From the NCBI GenBank assembly GCA_001604185.1, contig LVAV01000100.1, forward strand, positions 1 to 60,925: a stretch of 60,925 nucleotides of DNA, in the 5' to 3' direction. The DNA is from Clostridiales bacterium Firm_16 (GTDB taxonomy: Bacteria; Bacillota; Clostridia; Saccharofermentanales; Saccharofermentanaceae). Positions 32,339 to 40,930 of the stretch are shown piece by piece; the first letter of the stretch is position 1; every line of letters begins with the position of its first letter. The notes below the pieces were generated by a model. The model saw only the letters and a list, made by a program, of their open reading frames with translations. It had not been told where the DNA came from and searched no databases. The position numbers and the translations under genes are program-made.

Positions 32339-33977
32339 ACCGAGGCGATTGGAAATGACAGGTGAAACTGTTTGGGACACAAAACTGGTAAACATCGACA
32401 ATGAAGTAGATTTTGCCGCTGCCGCCCGTGCGCTGGCAGAGGGTGAAGTCGTGGGCATGCCCACGGAGACGGTGTATGGCTTGGGATGTGATGCAAGAAA
32501 TCCGGAAGCCGTAGCCAAGATCTATAAGGCCAAGGGCCGTCCTTCCGACAATCCCCTGATCGTACATGTCGCAGACAAAGCATCGATCCCGGAACTGGTA
32601 TCGGATATTACGCCCATCGCGCAGGTCCTGATGGACGCCTTCATGCCGGGACCGATTACGGTCATCATGAAGAAATCTTCTCTGATCCCGGACTGCGTCA
32701 GCGCGGGCCTGGACACGGTAGGCATCCGTTTCCCGATCCATCCGGTGGCCCAGAAACTGATCCGGACTGCAGGTGTGCCGGTAGCGGCTCCTTCGGCCAA
32801 TCTTTCCGGAAGTCCGTCCCCGACGAAGGCGGAGCACGTCATGCAGGATATGCAGGGCAGAATCCCTTATGTGGTCGATGGCGGTGAATGCCAGGTGGGT
32901 CTGGAATCCACGGTAGTGGACGCGACAGGCAACTGGCCCCAGATCCTGCGACCCGGCGCGGTTACCATGGAGCAGATGGAAGAAGCGCTGCATAACGCCG
33001 GCATGGAGAAGCCGGAGGTCCTTAAGCAACACGAAGCACAACCCGGAGAAGCCCCGCGGGCCCCGGGCATGAAGTACCGTCACTACGCCCCGTCCTGCGA
33101 AGTGCATATCCTGGGCTGCGGCGATTTCGACCGGTACGAAGAATACTATAAAGAAGCAGTGGAACGAGAGATCCTGGACGGCAAGACCCCGGTGGGTCTG
33201 TTCCTTGGCGAGCCCATCGAACACGAGGTGCGAGTGCTTTTCGCCGATAAGCTGGATCAGATCCGGTTCTATAACTACGGTACCTTCGACAACGTCGAAG
33301 AAGCGTCCCACCATCTTTTCGACGGACTGCGGCTTCTGGACGAGGAGAAGGCGGCGGTGATCTTCGCTCCGGCGTTTCCGGAGGAGGGCCTGGGCGAGGC
33401 CTATATGAACCGTCTCAAAAAGGCCGCCTCGGAGAAGCATGAGAAGAAGGATGTGTACCCCAGTTTCCGAAAGATGCTGTTCGTCTGCACGGGCAACACC
33501 TGCCGAAGCCCGCTGGCGGAGGCCATTGCCAGACATATCTGGAAAGAAGAGCCCCACTACATGATGGATCACCCGCAGATCCCGGCGGAGGTGGAGTTCA
33601 CATCGGCCGGTGCCGGTGCGAGCCGCGGACGTGAATATACCCGCTACTCGGTGGAGATCGCGGATTACGAATATGACGAGGACATCTCCCAGGAGACATC
33701 CACGCCGGTCAGTGACCGGATCATGCTGCAGCAGGACCTGGTGGTCTGCGTGACCGACGACCACTCGCGGTATCTGCGGTTCAAGTATCCGGAGATGAGT
33801 GACCGTATTTTCTCCTTCAAAGAACTGCTGGACGATTTCTTTATCCCGGAGATCGACGGAGAGGTCACGGATCCATATGGATATGACTATCAGGTGTACC
33901 AGGAGACCGCCAAACAGATCGAGAAGATTCTGCGGGCCGTGTTCCCGGAGATCCTGAAGAAGTGGAGAATGACCTGA
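32328..33977 (+). CDS. Sua5/YwlC threonylcarbamoyl-AMP synthase fused to low-molecular-weight protein phosphatase
   Basis: A 549-residue fusion. Residues about 20-215 form the YrdC domain (VVGMPTETVYGLGCDA, KGRPSDNPL, PSANLSGSPSPT), which makes threonylcarbamoyl-AMP from threonine, bicarbonate and ATP for tRNA t6A. Residues about 240-365 form the Sua5 C-terminal domain, joined through APGMKYRHYAP. Residues about 380-549 form a low-molecular-weight phosphatase with the P-loop CTGNTCRS (Cys 387, Arg 393) and the DPYG general-acid loop near the C-terminus. In Bacillus the two are separate neighbours, ywlC and ywlE (arginine phosphatase). The fusion sits where both would be, after prfA. The start overlaps prfA; ATG 32355 is an alternative. 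Confidence 0.93.
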   Translation: MKNEPRRLEMTGETVWDTKLVNIDNEVDFAAAARALAEGEVVGMPTETVYGLGCDARNPEAVAKIYKAKGRPSDNPLIVHVADKASIPELVSDITPIAQVLMDAFMPGPITVIMKKSSLIPDCVSAGLDTVGIRFPIHPVAQKLIRTAGVPVAAPSANLSGSPSPTKAEHVMQDMQGRIPYVVDGGECQVGLESTVVDATGNWPQILRPGAVTMEQMEEALHNAGMEKPEVLKQHEAQPGEAPRAPGMKYRHYAPSCEVHILGCGDFDRYEEYYKEAVEREILDGKTPVGLFLGEPIEHEVRVLFADKLDQIRFYNYGTFDNVEEASHHLFDGLRLLDEEKAAVIFAPAFPEEGLGEAYMNRLKKAASEKHEKKDVYPSFRKMLFVCTGNTCRSPLAEAIARHIWKEEPHYMMDHPQIPAEVEFTSAGAGASRGREYTRYSVEIADYEYDEDISQETSTPVSDRIMLQQDLVVCVTDDHSRYLRFKYPEMSDRIFSFKELLDDFFIPEIDGEVTDPYGYDYQVYQETAKQIEKILRAVFPEILKKWRMT

Positions 33978-34059
33978 TACCCACGCCCCATGCGGCGGGC
34001 CCGAACGCCACGGAAAGCGGGCGGCTGCGCCGATAATCTGATCCTACGGAGGACGAGCG

Positions 34060-34611
34060 ATGCTTTATATCATGCGCCACGGGCGCACAGACTGGAATGA
34101 CCAACATAGACTGCAGGGATGTACCGATATCCCCCTGAATGACGAAGGCCGGCAGATGGCTCGTGATGCGGCGGAGGAGTATAAAGACCTCAATATCGAT
34201 GTATGCTACTGCTCGCCACTGATCAGAGCCCGGGAGACCGCGGAGATCTTTCTTTCCAATCGGGATATCCCGCTGATCTTCGACGATCGTCTGAAGGAGA
34301 TGGGATTCGGTGTCTACGAAGGATTCGCGAATTCTTTCGACCATCCGGACTGCCCGGTAAATGTTCTCTTCTGGCATCCTGAAGCCTACACGACTCCTGT
34401 CGAAGGAGGAGAAAGCCTGCAAGAGGTTTTCCGCAGGACAGGAGAATTCATCCGAGAAGTGGTGGAGCCGGACCTGGCCGCAGGGAAGGACGTCCTGATC
34501 GTGGCACACGGTGCCCTGAATTCCGCCATTACATGCCAGATCAAGAAACGGGATGTGTCTCAGTTCTGGGCCGAAGGAATCCCGAACTGTAAGATCTTGA
34601 AACTGCTTTGA
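34060..34611 (+). CDS. Histidine phosphatase family protein
   Basis: A 183-residue phosphoglycerate-mutase-like phosphatase. The catalytic RHG (residues 6-8) is in MLYIMRHGRTDWN. The second arginine is in CSPLIRARETAEIF, the acid residue in LKEMGFGVYEG, and the second catalytic histidine in IVAHGALN. The length is typical of the short cofactor-independent phosphatases; the physiological substrate cannot be read from sequence. The GGAGG site is well placed. It follows the Sua5 fusion by 82 bp and is the last gene before the LRR family. Confidence 0.9.
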   Translation: MLYIMRHGRTDWNDQHRLQGCTDIPLNDEGRQMARDAAEEYKDLNIDVCYCSPLIRARETAEIFLSNRDIPLIFDDRLKEMGFGVYEGFANSFDHPDCPVNVLFWHPEAYTTPVEGGESLQEVFRRTGEFIREVVEPDLAAGKDVLIVAHGALNSAITCQIKKRDVSQFWAEGIPNCKILKLL

Positions 34612-34703
34612 TGCCCGCTCCGACCGCAGTTACGCACTCCGCCACCATGATCGAAGCCCGGGGGTCACTATGCAACGAACACCACACCGAGCGGTCGTGA
34701 CAC

Positions 34704-34756
34704 TTTAGTCACGAAAGTCAAAAAACCTTGCATTTCTGCCTGCCCACCTGTAAGAT
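34704..34756 (+). promoter_or_regulatory. Promoter and upstream box of LRR gene 1
   Basis: TTGCAT (34728-34733), 17-bp spacer, TAAGAT (34751-34756). Immediately upstream is TTTAGTCAC (34704-34712) with AAGTCA (34715-34720). The same box and promoter recur before LRR gene 9; gene 8 has the TTTAGTCAC part. Confidence 0.75.
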
Positions 34757-34796
34757 TGAGGATGGGAAGAAGGTTTTAGATAATGGAGGTTTGGTT

Positions 34797-37700
34797 ATGA
34801 AAAAATTCTATTTTCCTATTATCCTGAGTGCAGCCGTCGCCGTTCCTATGGCGTGTGGAGTGTTTTCCGCAGGTCTTCGGGCCGAGAAAGAAGAGATCCC
34901 GGAGGACGGAAACACTGCATTGGCTAGTGTGACTATCAATGAGAAGAATTTCCCGGACTCGGTTTTCCGTACTTATGTTACGCAGTTCGACTCGGATAAG
35001 AACGGAACTTTGTCGAGCGACGAACTGAAAGCGGTCACCGAAATCAGTTGTTCCGAGATGGATATCGCGTCTGTTCAGGGAATCGAGTATTTCACGTCCC
35101 TGGAGAGATTATCTTGTTCTCTTAACAGGATCGAGGCTTTGGATGTCAGTAAGAATACGAATCTGAAGAAATTGTCATGTGCATATAATCGGATCAAGAC
35201 ATTGGATCTTTCCAAGAACACGAAGTTGGATGATCTATATTGTGTGGGAGAGATCGTTGTTATTGGAGAGTCCGGTAAGACAGATCGTGTAGAAGGAACA
35301 CTTCTCTCTCTCGACATAAGCGGATGTAAGGACATAATGAGCATTGATATATCCGGTAACCAGCTGTCAAAGATCGATATCAGCAATTGTACGAAACTTC
35401 GTGCACTCAGCTGTCACCATAACCGTATTTCCAGTCTGAATGTCAGCCATCTGAAGGACCTGGATGTGCTTCTGTGCGGTAATAATCTGATCTCCTCGCT
35501 GGATGTCAGCAAAAACTTGAAGTTATCTTCTCTGGACTTTAGCTTCAGCGAGGTTTCTTCAATTGATATCAGTAACTGTACTGCTCTGGAATCACTCTGG
35601 GTAGAAGGGAATGGACTGAAATCTTTGGATATATCGAACAATCCATATTTGACCGGTTTAGGAACCTGTGGCAACCAGATCGATATACTGGATATCCGCG
35701 CCACGAAAATCGGCGAAGTTTTTGATCAGTCACTTGCGGAGGATTGCGGAACCTATTACAGGTTTAATGGTCCATATGGTCCAGATGGTTCCTATTATCA
35801 ATTCACTTATGATAAGACGACTGCGGTGCGAGGATTCGCCCTGGATGATATCGTATGTGATCTTGACAAGAAGACTTTCCCGGACGACAGTTTCCGTAAC
35901 TATCTTTCCCAGTTTGACACGAATAAAGACAAGGCTCTTTCCCGTCGTGAAGTAAACCAGATCACGTATATCAGCTTGAGCGAAGAGGAAGGAATTGTAG
36001 TGAAATCCGTTAAAGGTATCGAATACCTTGATCGTCTGGAGTCGATCCATATCGAATCCACGAATATCACGGAGATCGATCTTGGAAAGAAAGAGAGACT
36101 GGAGTATTTTACCTGTAGGGGTACAGAAGACGATGAAGGGCAAACGCTTGGAAAACTGGCAAAACTGGATGTCAGCGAATGCCCGAACCTGATTTATATA
36201 GAGCTTTGGTGCAACGTGATCAAGGATCTTGATCTGAGTAAGAATACGGAGCTTGAGAGGTTGAGTGTGGATGGTTGTAAGAAATTGACGTCCCTGGATC
36301 TTTCCCATAATACGAAGCTAAGTGACCTGTATTGTGGCTGGTCCGGAATCAAGAGTCTGGATCTGAGCAACAATACGAATCTTTCAACCCTTCAATGTTA
36401 CGCTGCCCAGCTTACAGCACTGGATGTAAGTAAGAACAGGGCTCTTGAGTGGCTTGACTGCGGATTCAACATGATCACGGACCTGGATCTGAGCCACAAT
36501 CCGATGCTGCAAAGCCTGGGGATTTCTGTTACTAATATCGAGAAGATCGACCTGTCAAATAACAGTAAACTAACGAGAATAGATGCGATTTATGGCGCAC
36601 TGACGGAACTGGATGTGACGAATAATCCGGAGCTGGACTATCTCAACTGTGATTGGAACCGTATCACGAGACTGGATGTGAGCAAGAACACGAAACTGAC
36701 GACTCTGATCTGCTCATCGAACCAGTTGAAGGCTCTGGATGTGTCTGCGAATACGAAACTGACAGAACTGAATTGTTCAGGAAACCCGGACATTCGTAAA
36801 CTGGATATCAGTAAGAATACGAAGCTGCAGACATTGGAATGTGAGGTTACCGGCATTAAGACACTGGATCTCAGTTCAGTCAATCTTACCCGACTGAACC
36901 TGGCAGGGAATAACCTGCAGGCACTGGATCTGAGTACGCAGTCGAATCTGAAGGAATTGTTCCTCTACAGCATGAACCTTGCCAAGCTCGATCTGTCCAG
37001 AAATACGAAACTTACCTGGCTGGAACTGCAGGACAATCAGCTTTCCGATCTTGACCTGAGCAAGCATAAGAATCTGGAACATGTCGATCTCCGATTCAAT
37101 CTTTTCAAAGAGAAACCGCAGTACACCTGTACAGGAGACGAATACTTCACACCGCAGAAATATGTTGCCCCGATCAAGAATTTCCATCTGGAGTCCCGTA
37201 CCAAAACTGCCGTCAATCTGGCCTGGGATAAAGCAGACGATGTCGGTGAGGCCGATTTCTATGAGATCTACAGAAGTGAGGATCCCGATGGAGAATTCAG
37301 AATGCTCACAAGATCCTACATGAACAGTTTCAAGGATGAAGGCATCGAGAGCAACACAGCATATTATTACTATATCGTCGGTGTCCGCGATCTCAATGAA
37401 GAGTATGGAATAGGTTACTGGTACACCGAACCGTCAGAGACGATCGAAGTGGCAGCGGGTGTCCAAAAGCCGACTCCGACTCCGGAAAAAGATCCGACAT
37501 TCGAAGATTTTGTCGAGCGTCTTTATACCGTTGCCCTGAACCGTGCTTCCGAGCCGGAAGGTAAAGCTTTCTGGATCAAGCAGGTAGTAGAAGAAGGTAA
37601 GACCGGCGCGGACTGTGCCCGCTTCTTCCTCCTGGATGCAGATGAGTTCATGAAGAGAAATCTCTCTACCGAAGATTTCGTTGAAACACTTTATAAGACT

Positions 37701-38243
37701 TTCTTCGACCGTGAATCGGATGCAGCCGGTAAGAAGGGCTGGGTCGATGCCATCGAGAATGGTATCAAGAGCCGCACGGAAGTCGTCAATGACTTTATCG
37801 AATCCACCGAATGGTGCAACGTATGCGCTACCTATGGTGTTAAGTCCGGAGCCAAGTACCATAAGGCGACCAAGGCATCCAAGAACGCCATTAACTTCGC
37901 GACCCGTCTTTATACATGCTGCCTGAAGCGTGAAGCGGAAGCAGGCGGACTGAAGTACTGGTCACTGGCACTGACGAATCTGGAGCAGACCGGTGCGGCT
38001 GCAGCAAGAGAATTCTTCGAGTCGCAGGAATTTGTAGGATTCAATACCACCGATAAGGAATACCTCATGAGACTGTATACGACCTTTATGGATCGTGAAC
38101 CGGCAGCAAGTGAGATCGACTTCTGGATCGGTGAGATCAATGCCGGCAGACAGACAAGAAAGAGCATCCTTTCCTTCTTCGCACAGTCTCCGGAATTTAC
38201 GAAGATCTGCAAGCAGTACGGTATCGAGCGTGGCGAGATCTGA
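34797..38243 (+). CDS. Secreted LRR/FN3-like/DUF4214 protein 1
   Basis: An 1148-residue exported protein. The signal peptide covers about residues 1-29. An EF-hand-like loop DSDKNGTLSSDE is at 65-76. A 21-residue-period LRR array (LxxLDLSxNxxLxxLxCxxN) runs to about 300, with a Gly/Tyr-rich spacer near 310-345. A second EF-hand-like motif near 373 (DTNKDKALSRRE) opens a second LRR array to about 780. A fibronectin-III-like domain (about 790-895), a short PTPTP linker and DUF4214 units (902-1148) complete it. There is no sortase motif. It is the largest two-module member of the family with a single-copy position at the cluster edge. ATG 34797 is chosen from GGAGGT at 34785-34790. Confidence 0.9.
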   Translation: MKKFYFPIILSAAVAVPMACGVFSAGLRAEKEEIPEDGNTALASVTINEKNFPDSVFRTYVTQFDSDKNGTLSSDELKAVTEISCSEMDIASVQGIEYFTSLERLSCSLNRIEALDVSKNTNLKKLSCAYNRIKTLDLSKNTKLDDLYCVGEIVVIGESGKTDRVEGTLLSLDISGCKDIMSIDISGNQLSKIDISNCTKLRALSCHHNRISSLNVSHLKDLDVLLCGNNLISSLDVSKNLKLSSLDFSFSEVSSIDISNCTALESLWVEGNGLKSLDISNNPYLTGLGTCGNQIDILDIRATKIGEVFDQSLAEDCGTYYRFNGPYGPDGSYYQFTYDKTTAVRGFALDDIVCDLDKKTFPDDSFRNYLSQFDTNKDKALSRREVNQITYISLSEEEGIVVKSVKGIEYLDRLESIHIESTNITEIDLGKKERLEYFTCRGTEDDEGQTLGKLAKLDVSECPNLIYIELWCNVIKDLDLSKNTELERLSVDGCKKLTSLDLSHNTKLSDLYCGWSGIKSLDLSNNTNLSTLQCYAAQLTALDVSKNRALEWLDCGFNMITDLDLSHNPMLQSLGISVTNIEKIDLSNNSKLTRIDAIYGALTELDVTNNPELDYLNCDWNRITRLDVSKNTKLTTLICSSNQLKALDVSANTKLTELNCSGNPDIRKLDISKNTKLQTLECEVTGIKTLDLSSVNLTRLNLAGNNLQALDLSTQSNLKELFLYSMNLAKLDLSRNTKLTWLELQDNQLSDLDLSKHKNLEHVDLRFNLFKEKPQYTCTGDEYFTPQKYVAPIKNFHLESRTKTAVNLAWDKADDVGEADFYEIYRSEDPDGEFRMLTRSYMNSFKDEGIESNTAYYYYIVGVRDLNEEYGIGYWYTEPSETIEVAAGVQKPTPTPEKDPTFEDFVERLYTVALNRASEPEGKAFWIKQVVEEGKTGADCARFFLLDADEFMKRNLSTEDFVETLYKTFFDRESDAAGKKGWVDAIENGIKSRTEVVNDFIESTEWCNVCATYGVKSGAKYHKATKASKNAINFATRLYTCCLKREAEAGGLKYWSLALTNLEQTGAAAAREFFESQEFVGFNTTDKEYLMRLYTTFMDREPAASEIDFWIGEINAGRQTRKSILSFFAQSPEFTKICKQYGIERGEI

Positions 38244-38264
38244 TCTTCTTACAAACGGGAATCA

Positions 38265-38283
38265 GGAGTTATTGGGGGACTCC
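38265..38283 (+). other. Small hairpin in the leader of LRR gene 2
   Basis: GGAGT (38265-38269) and ACTCC (38279-38283) enclose a TATTGGGGG loop. A similar GGAGT...GGGGG...ACTCC element lies before LRR gene 3. Confidence 0.35.
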
Positions 38284-38322
38284 GTTTCATAACATTATGG
38301 TTAGAACACTGGAGGAACTCAA

Positions 38323-40770
38323 ATGAAACACACAATCAGAGCATTAGTTTGCCTGGCGACGGCGTCCGCGTTAGCGGCGCCGTTGGCAGGCTTTACTTTA
38401 GATACAAGGACAGTCTCGGCCGCAAGCGGAGACGTGGCGATCGACGCCTCGCATTTCCCGGACGAGGTCTTCCGCGGATGTGTCAGCAATTTCGATATCG
38501 ATAAAGACGGCATACTTTCCTCATACGAGCTGAGCCAGGTCAAGACCCTGGATTGCGCCATGATGGGCATCAGCTCGGTCAAGGGCGTGGAGTACTTCAC
38601 GGAACTGACGAAGCTGGATTGCCGTCAGAATTCTCTCAAAGAACTGGACGTCCATACATGTACGAAGCTGGAGATCCTGGATCTGAGGATCAACGAAGGT
38701 ATCACGGCTCTGGATGTAAGTCATAACCCGAATCTGACCGAACTGCAGATCGAACGAAGCGGCATCTCGGTACTGGATCTGTCCAAGAATACCAAGCTTA
38801 CGGAACTTTCATGCTTAGACACGAAGATCCGGAATCTGGATATCAGTAATTGCCCGGATCTGGTCGATCTGTACTGCCTCGGCAATCCCAATCTCAGCAG
38901 CCTGGATGTCAGCCATAACACCAAGCTCGAATCACTTCTGTGCGGAGATAATCCGATCAAGAAACTGGATGTCAGACAGCTTTCGGAACTGAGACACCTG
39001 TCCTGTAACGGCTGCGGCCTGACGGAACTGGACATTGGCCGGAATCCGAAGCTGGAATCGCTTTCCATCTCGGACAATGCCATGACGAAGATCGATCTGT
39101 CCGGTAACAGCAGCCTGGACAGTCTGATGTGCTCGAGAACGAAGATCACGGAATTTGACTTCACAGGCTGCCAGAATCTCACGGAACTTTCCTTCGAGAA
39201 CCTGAATGCACCTAAGATCGATTTCGCCCAGATTCCGAACCTGAAGGTCCTGATCTGCACCGACTCATCGATAGAAGAACTGGATCTTCATGCCTGTGTG
39301 AAACTGGAGAATCTCTTCTGTTCCGGCAATAAACTGGAGTCCCTCGACATCAGTAATAATTCCCGGCTGCAGTATTTCGATTGCTACGATAACAATCTGA
39401 AGACCCTGGATCTTTCCGCCAACGATCTTCTTTCTTATATCGATTGTTCCGGTAACGATCTTTCGGAACTGAAATTGAACCAGCCTGCACTTGAGACTGT
39501 GAAGTGTTCCTTCAACCACATCAAGAGCCTGGATCTCAGCATGCTCACTTATCTTAAGAAATTCGAAGCGGATGCCAATGAGTTGACATCCATCAGCTTC
39601 AAGAATAATTCCGATCTTTCGTATGCGTCGGTTGTGCTGAACCACATCGCAGCCAGACCAAGCGTCCCGGCCGATGCGGATCTGGCATTTTTCCCGCAGC
39701 GGAACCAGCTGAGTATCAAGAACCTGCATCTGGAATCCAGAACGAAGAATTCTGTCACCATCGCCTGGAACAAGCTTTCTGAGGATGACGAGTCCTCCTG
39801 CTTCGAGGTATGGAGATCTACCTCTTCCGATGACGGATTCAGCCTGGTGGGTGATTCATATAATGAAGAGAACACCTATATTGACGATATGGCCAAAGAA
39901 GGCGTCACGTACTATTACAAAGTCAGATATGCATACAAACCAGAGTATTACGCGGACAAGGATTCTGTATTCGGCGAATTCAGTTCCGTATTGAAAGTAG
40001 ATGCGAAAGAGCAAAGCGGCGGTTCCTTCGAGGATTTCGTCGAGCGTCTTTACACGGTAGCCCTGAACAGACAGTCCGATCCGGAGGGTAAGAAATTCTG
40101 GACCGAACAGGTCGTAGAACAGGGAAAGACCGGTGCTGACTGTGCCCGTTTCTTCCTGCTGGATGCCGATGAGTTCATGAAGAGAAACCTCTCTGTCGAG
40201 GACTTCGTGGAGACACTTTATGCTACTTTCTTCGACCGCGCTTCTGATGCAGCAGGTAAGGCCGGCTGGGTCAATGCGATCCGTTCCGGTGCGAAGACCC
40301 GCGTCGAAGTCGTAAACGATTTTATCGAGTCCACCGAATGGTGTGATGTCTGCGCATCCTATGGCGTCAAGTCCGGTGCGCTGTACCATAAGGCGACCCG
40401 TCCTTCGGTCAATGCCGAGAAATTCGCGACCCGCCTCTATACATGCTGCCTCAAGCGTGATCCGGAACAAGACGGACTTCGTTACTGGGCGCTGGCGCTG
40501 ACTAACCTGGAGAAGACCGGTGCTCAGGCGGCTCAGTTCTTCTTCGAAGGAGACGAGTTCGTCGGTCTGAATACTTCGAACGAGGAGTATCTGACGAGAC
40601 TTTATACCACCTTTATGGACAGAACTCCTTCTTCAGAAGAGATCCGCTTCTGGATCGGTGAGATCAACGGCGGCAGACAGACAAGAAAGAGTATCCTGGC
40701 ATTCTTTGTGCAGTCACAGGAATTCACAGGGATCTGTAAGAAGTACGGTATCGAGCGCGGTACTATCTGA
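38323..40770 (+). CDS. Secreted LRR/FN3-like/DUF4214 protein 2
   Basis: An 815-residue exported protein: signal peptide about 1-33, EF-hand-like DIDKDGILSSYE at 58-69, one LRR array (about 80-465), FN3-like domain (about 475-560) containing ITIAW-like core strands and YYYKVRYAY, then DUF4214 from residue 569 to the end with no Pro/Thr linker. The C-terminal block includes the family motifs STEWCDVCASYGVKSGA and LYTCCLKRDPEQ. It lies 79 bp after gene 1 and has a GGAGG site; no clear promoter is visible, so it may be read through from gene 1. The binding target of the LRR face is unknown. Confidence 0.9.
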   Translation: MKHTIRALVCLATASALAAPLAGFTLDTRTVSAASGDVAIDASHFPDEVFRGCVSNFDIDKDGILSSYELSQVKTLDCAMMGISSVKGVEYFTELTKLDCRQNSLKELDVHTCTKLEILDLRINEGITALDVSHNPNLTELQIERSGISVLDLSKNTKLTELSCLDTKIRNLDISNCPDLVDLYCLGNPNLSSLDVSHNTKLESLLCGDNPIKKLDVRQLSELRHLSCNGCGLTELDIGRNPKLESLSISDNAMTKIDLSGNSSLDSLMCSRTKITEFDFTGCQNLTELSFENLNAPKIDFAQIPNLKVLICTDSSIEELDLHACVKLENLFCSGNKLESLDISNNSRLQYFDCYDNNLKTLDLSANDLLSYIDCSGNDLSELKLNQPALETVKCSFNHIKSLDLSMLTYLKKFEADANELTSISFKNNSDLSYASVVLNHIAARPSVPADADLAFFPQRNQLSIKNLHLESRTKNSVTIAWNKLSEDDESSCFEVWRSTSSDDGFSLVGDSYNEENTYIDDMAKEGVTYYYKVRYAYKPEYYADKDSVFGEFSSVLKVDAKEQSGGSFEDFVERLYTVALNRQSDPEGKKFWTEQVVEQGKTGADCARFFLLDADEFMKRNLSVEDFVETLYATFFDRASDAAGKAGWVNAIRSGAKTRVEVVNDFIESTEWCDVCASYGVKSGALYHKATRPSVNAEKFATRLYTCCLKRDPEQDGLRYWALALTNLEKTGAQAAQFFFEGDEFVGLNTSNEEYLTRLYTTFMDRTPSSEEIRFWIGEINGGRQTRKSILAFFVQSQEFTGICKKYGIERGTI

Positions 40771-40871
40771 ACCGAATTTTGGAATAGGACATACGAAGGA
40801 CACATGCATGCTTTACTATAGACTCGGATGTTGAGGATCGTGTAACCACAATTCTGACAATGGGTAATCTC

Positions 40872-40895
40872 GGAGTCTCTGGGGGGAGATACTCC
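40872..40895 (+). other. Small hairpin in the leader of LRR gene 3
   Basis: GGAGTCTC (40872-40879) pairs with GAG and ACTCC (40891-40895) across a GGGGG-containing loop, with a 2-nt bulge. It resembles the element at 38265-38283. Confidence 0.35.
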
Positions 40896-40930
40896 TTAAA
40901 AAACATATTGTTTGATCAAGGAGGAACAGC

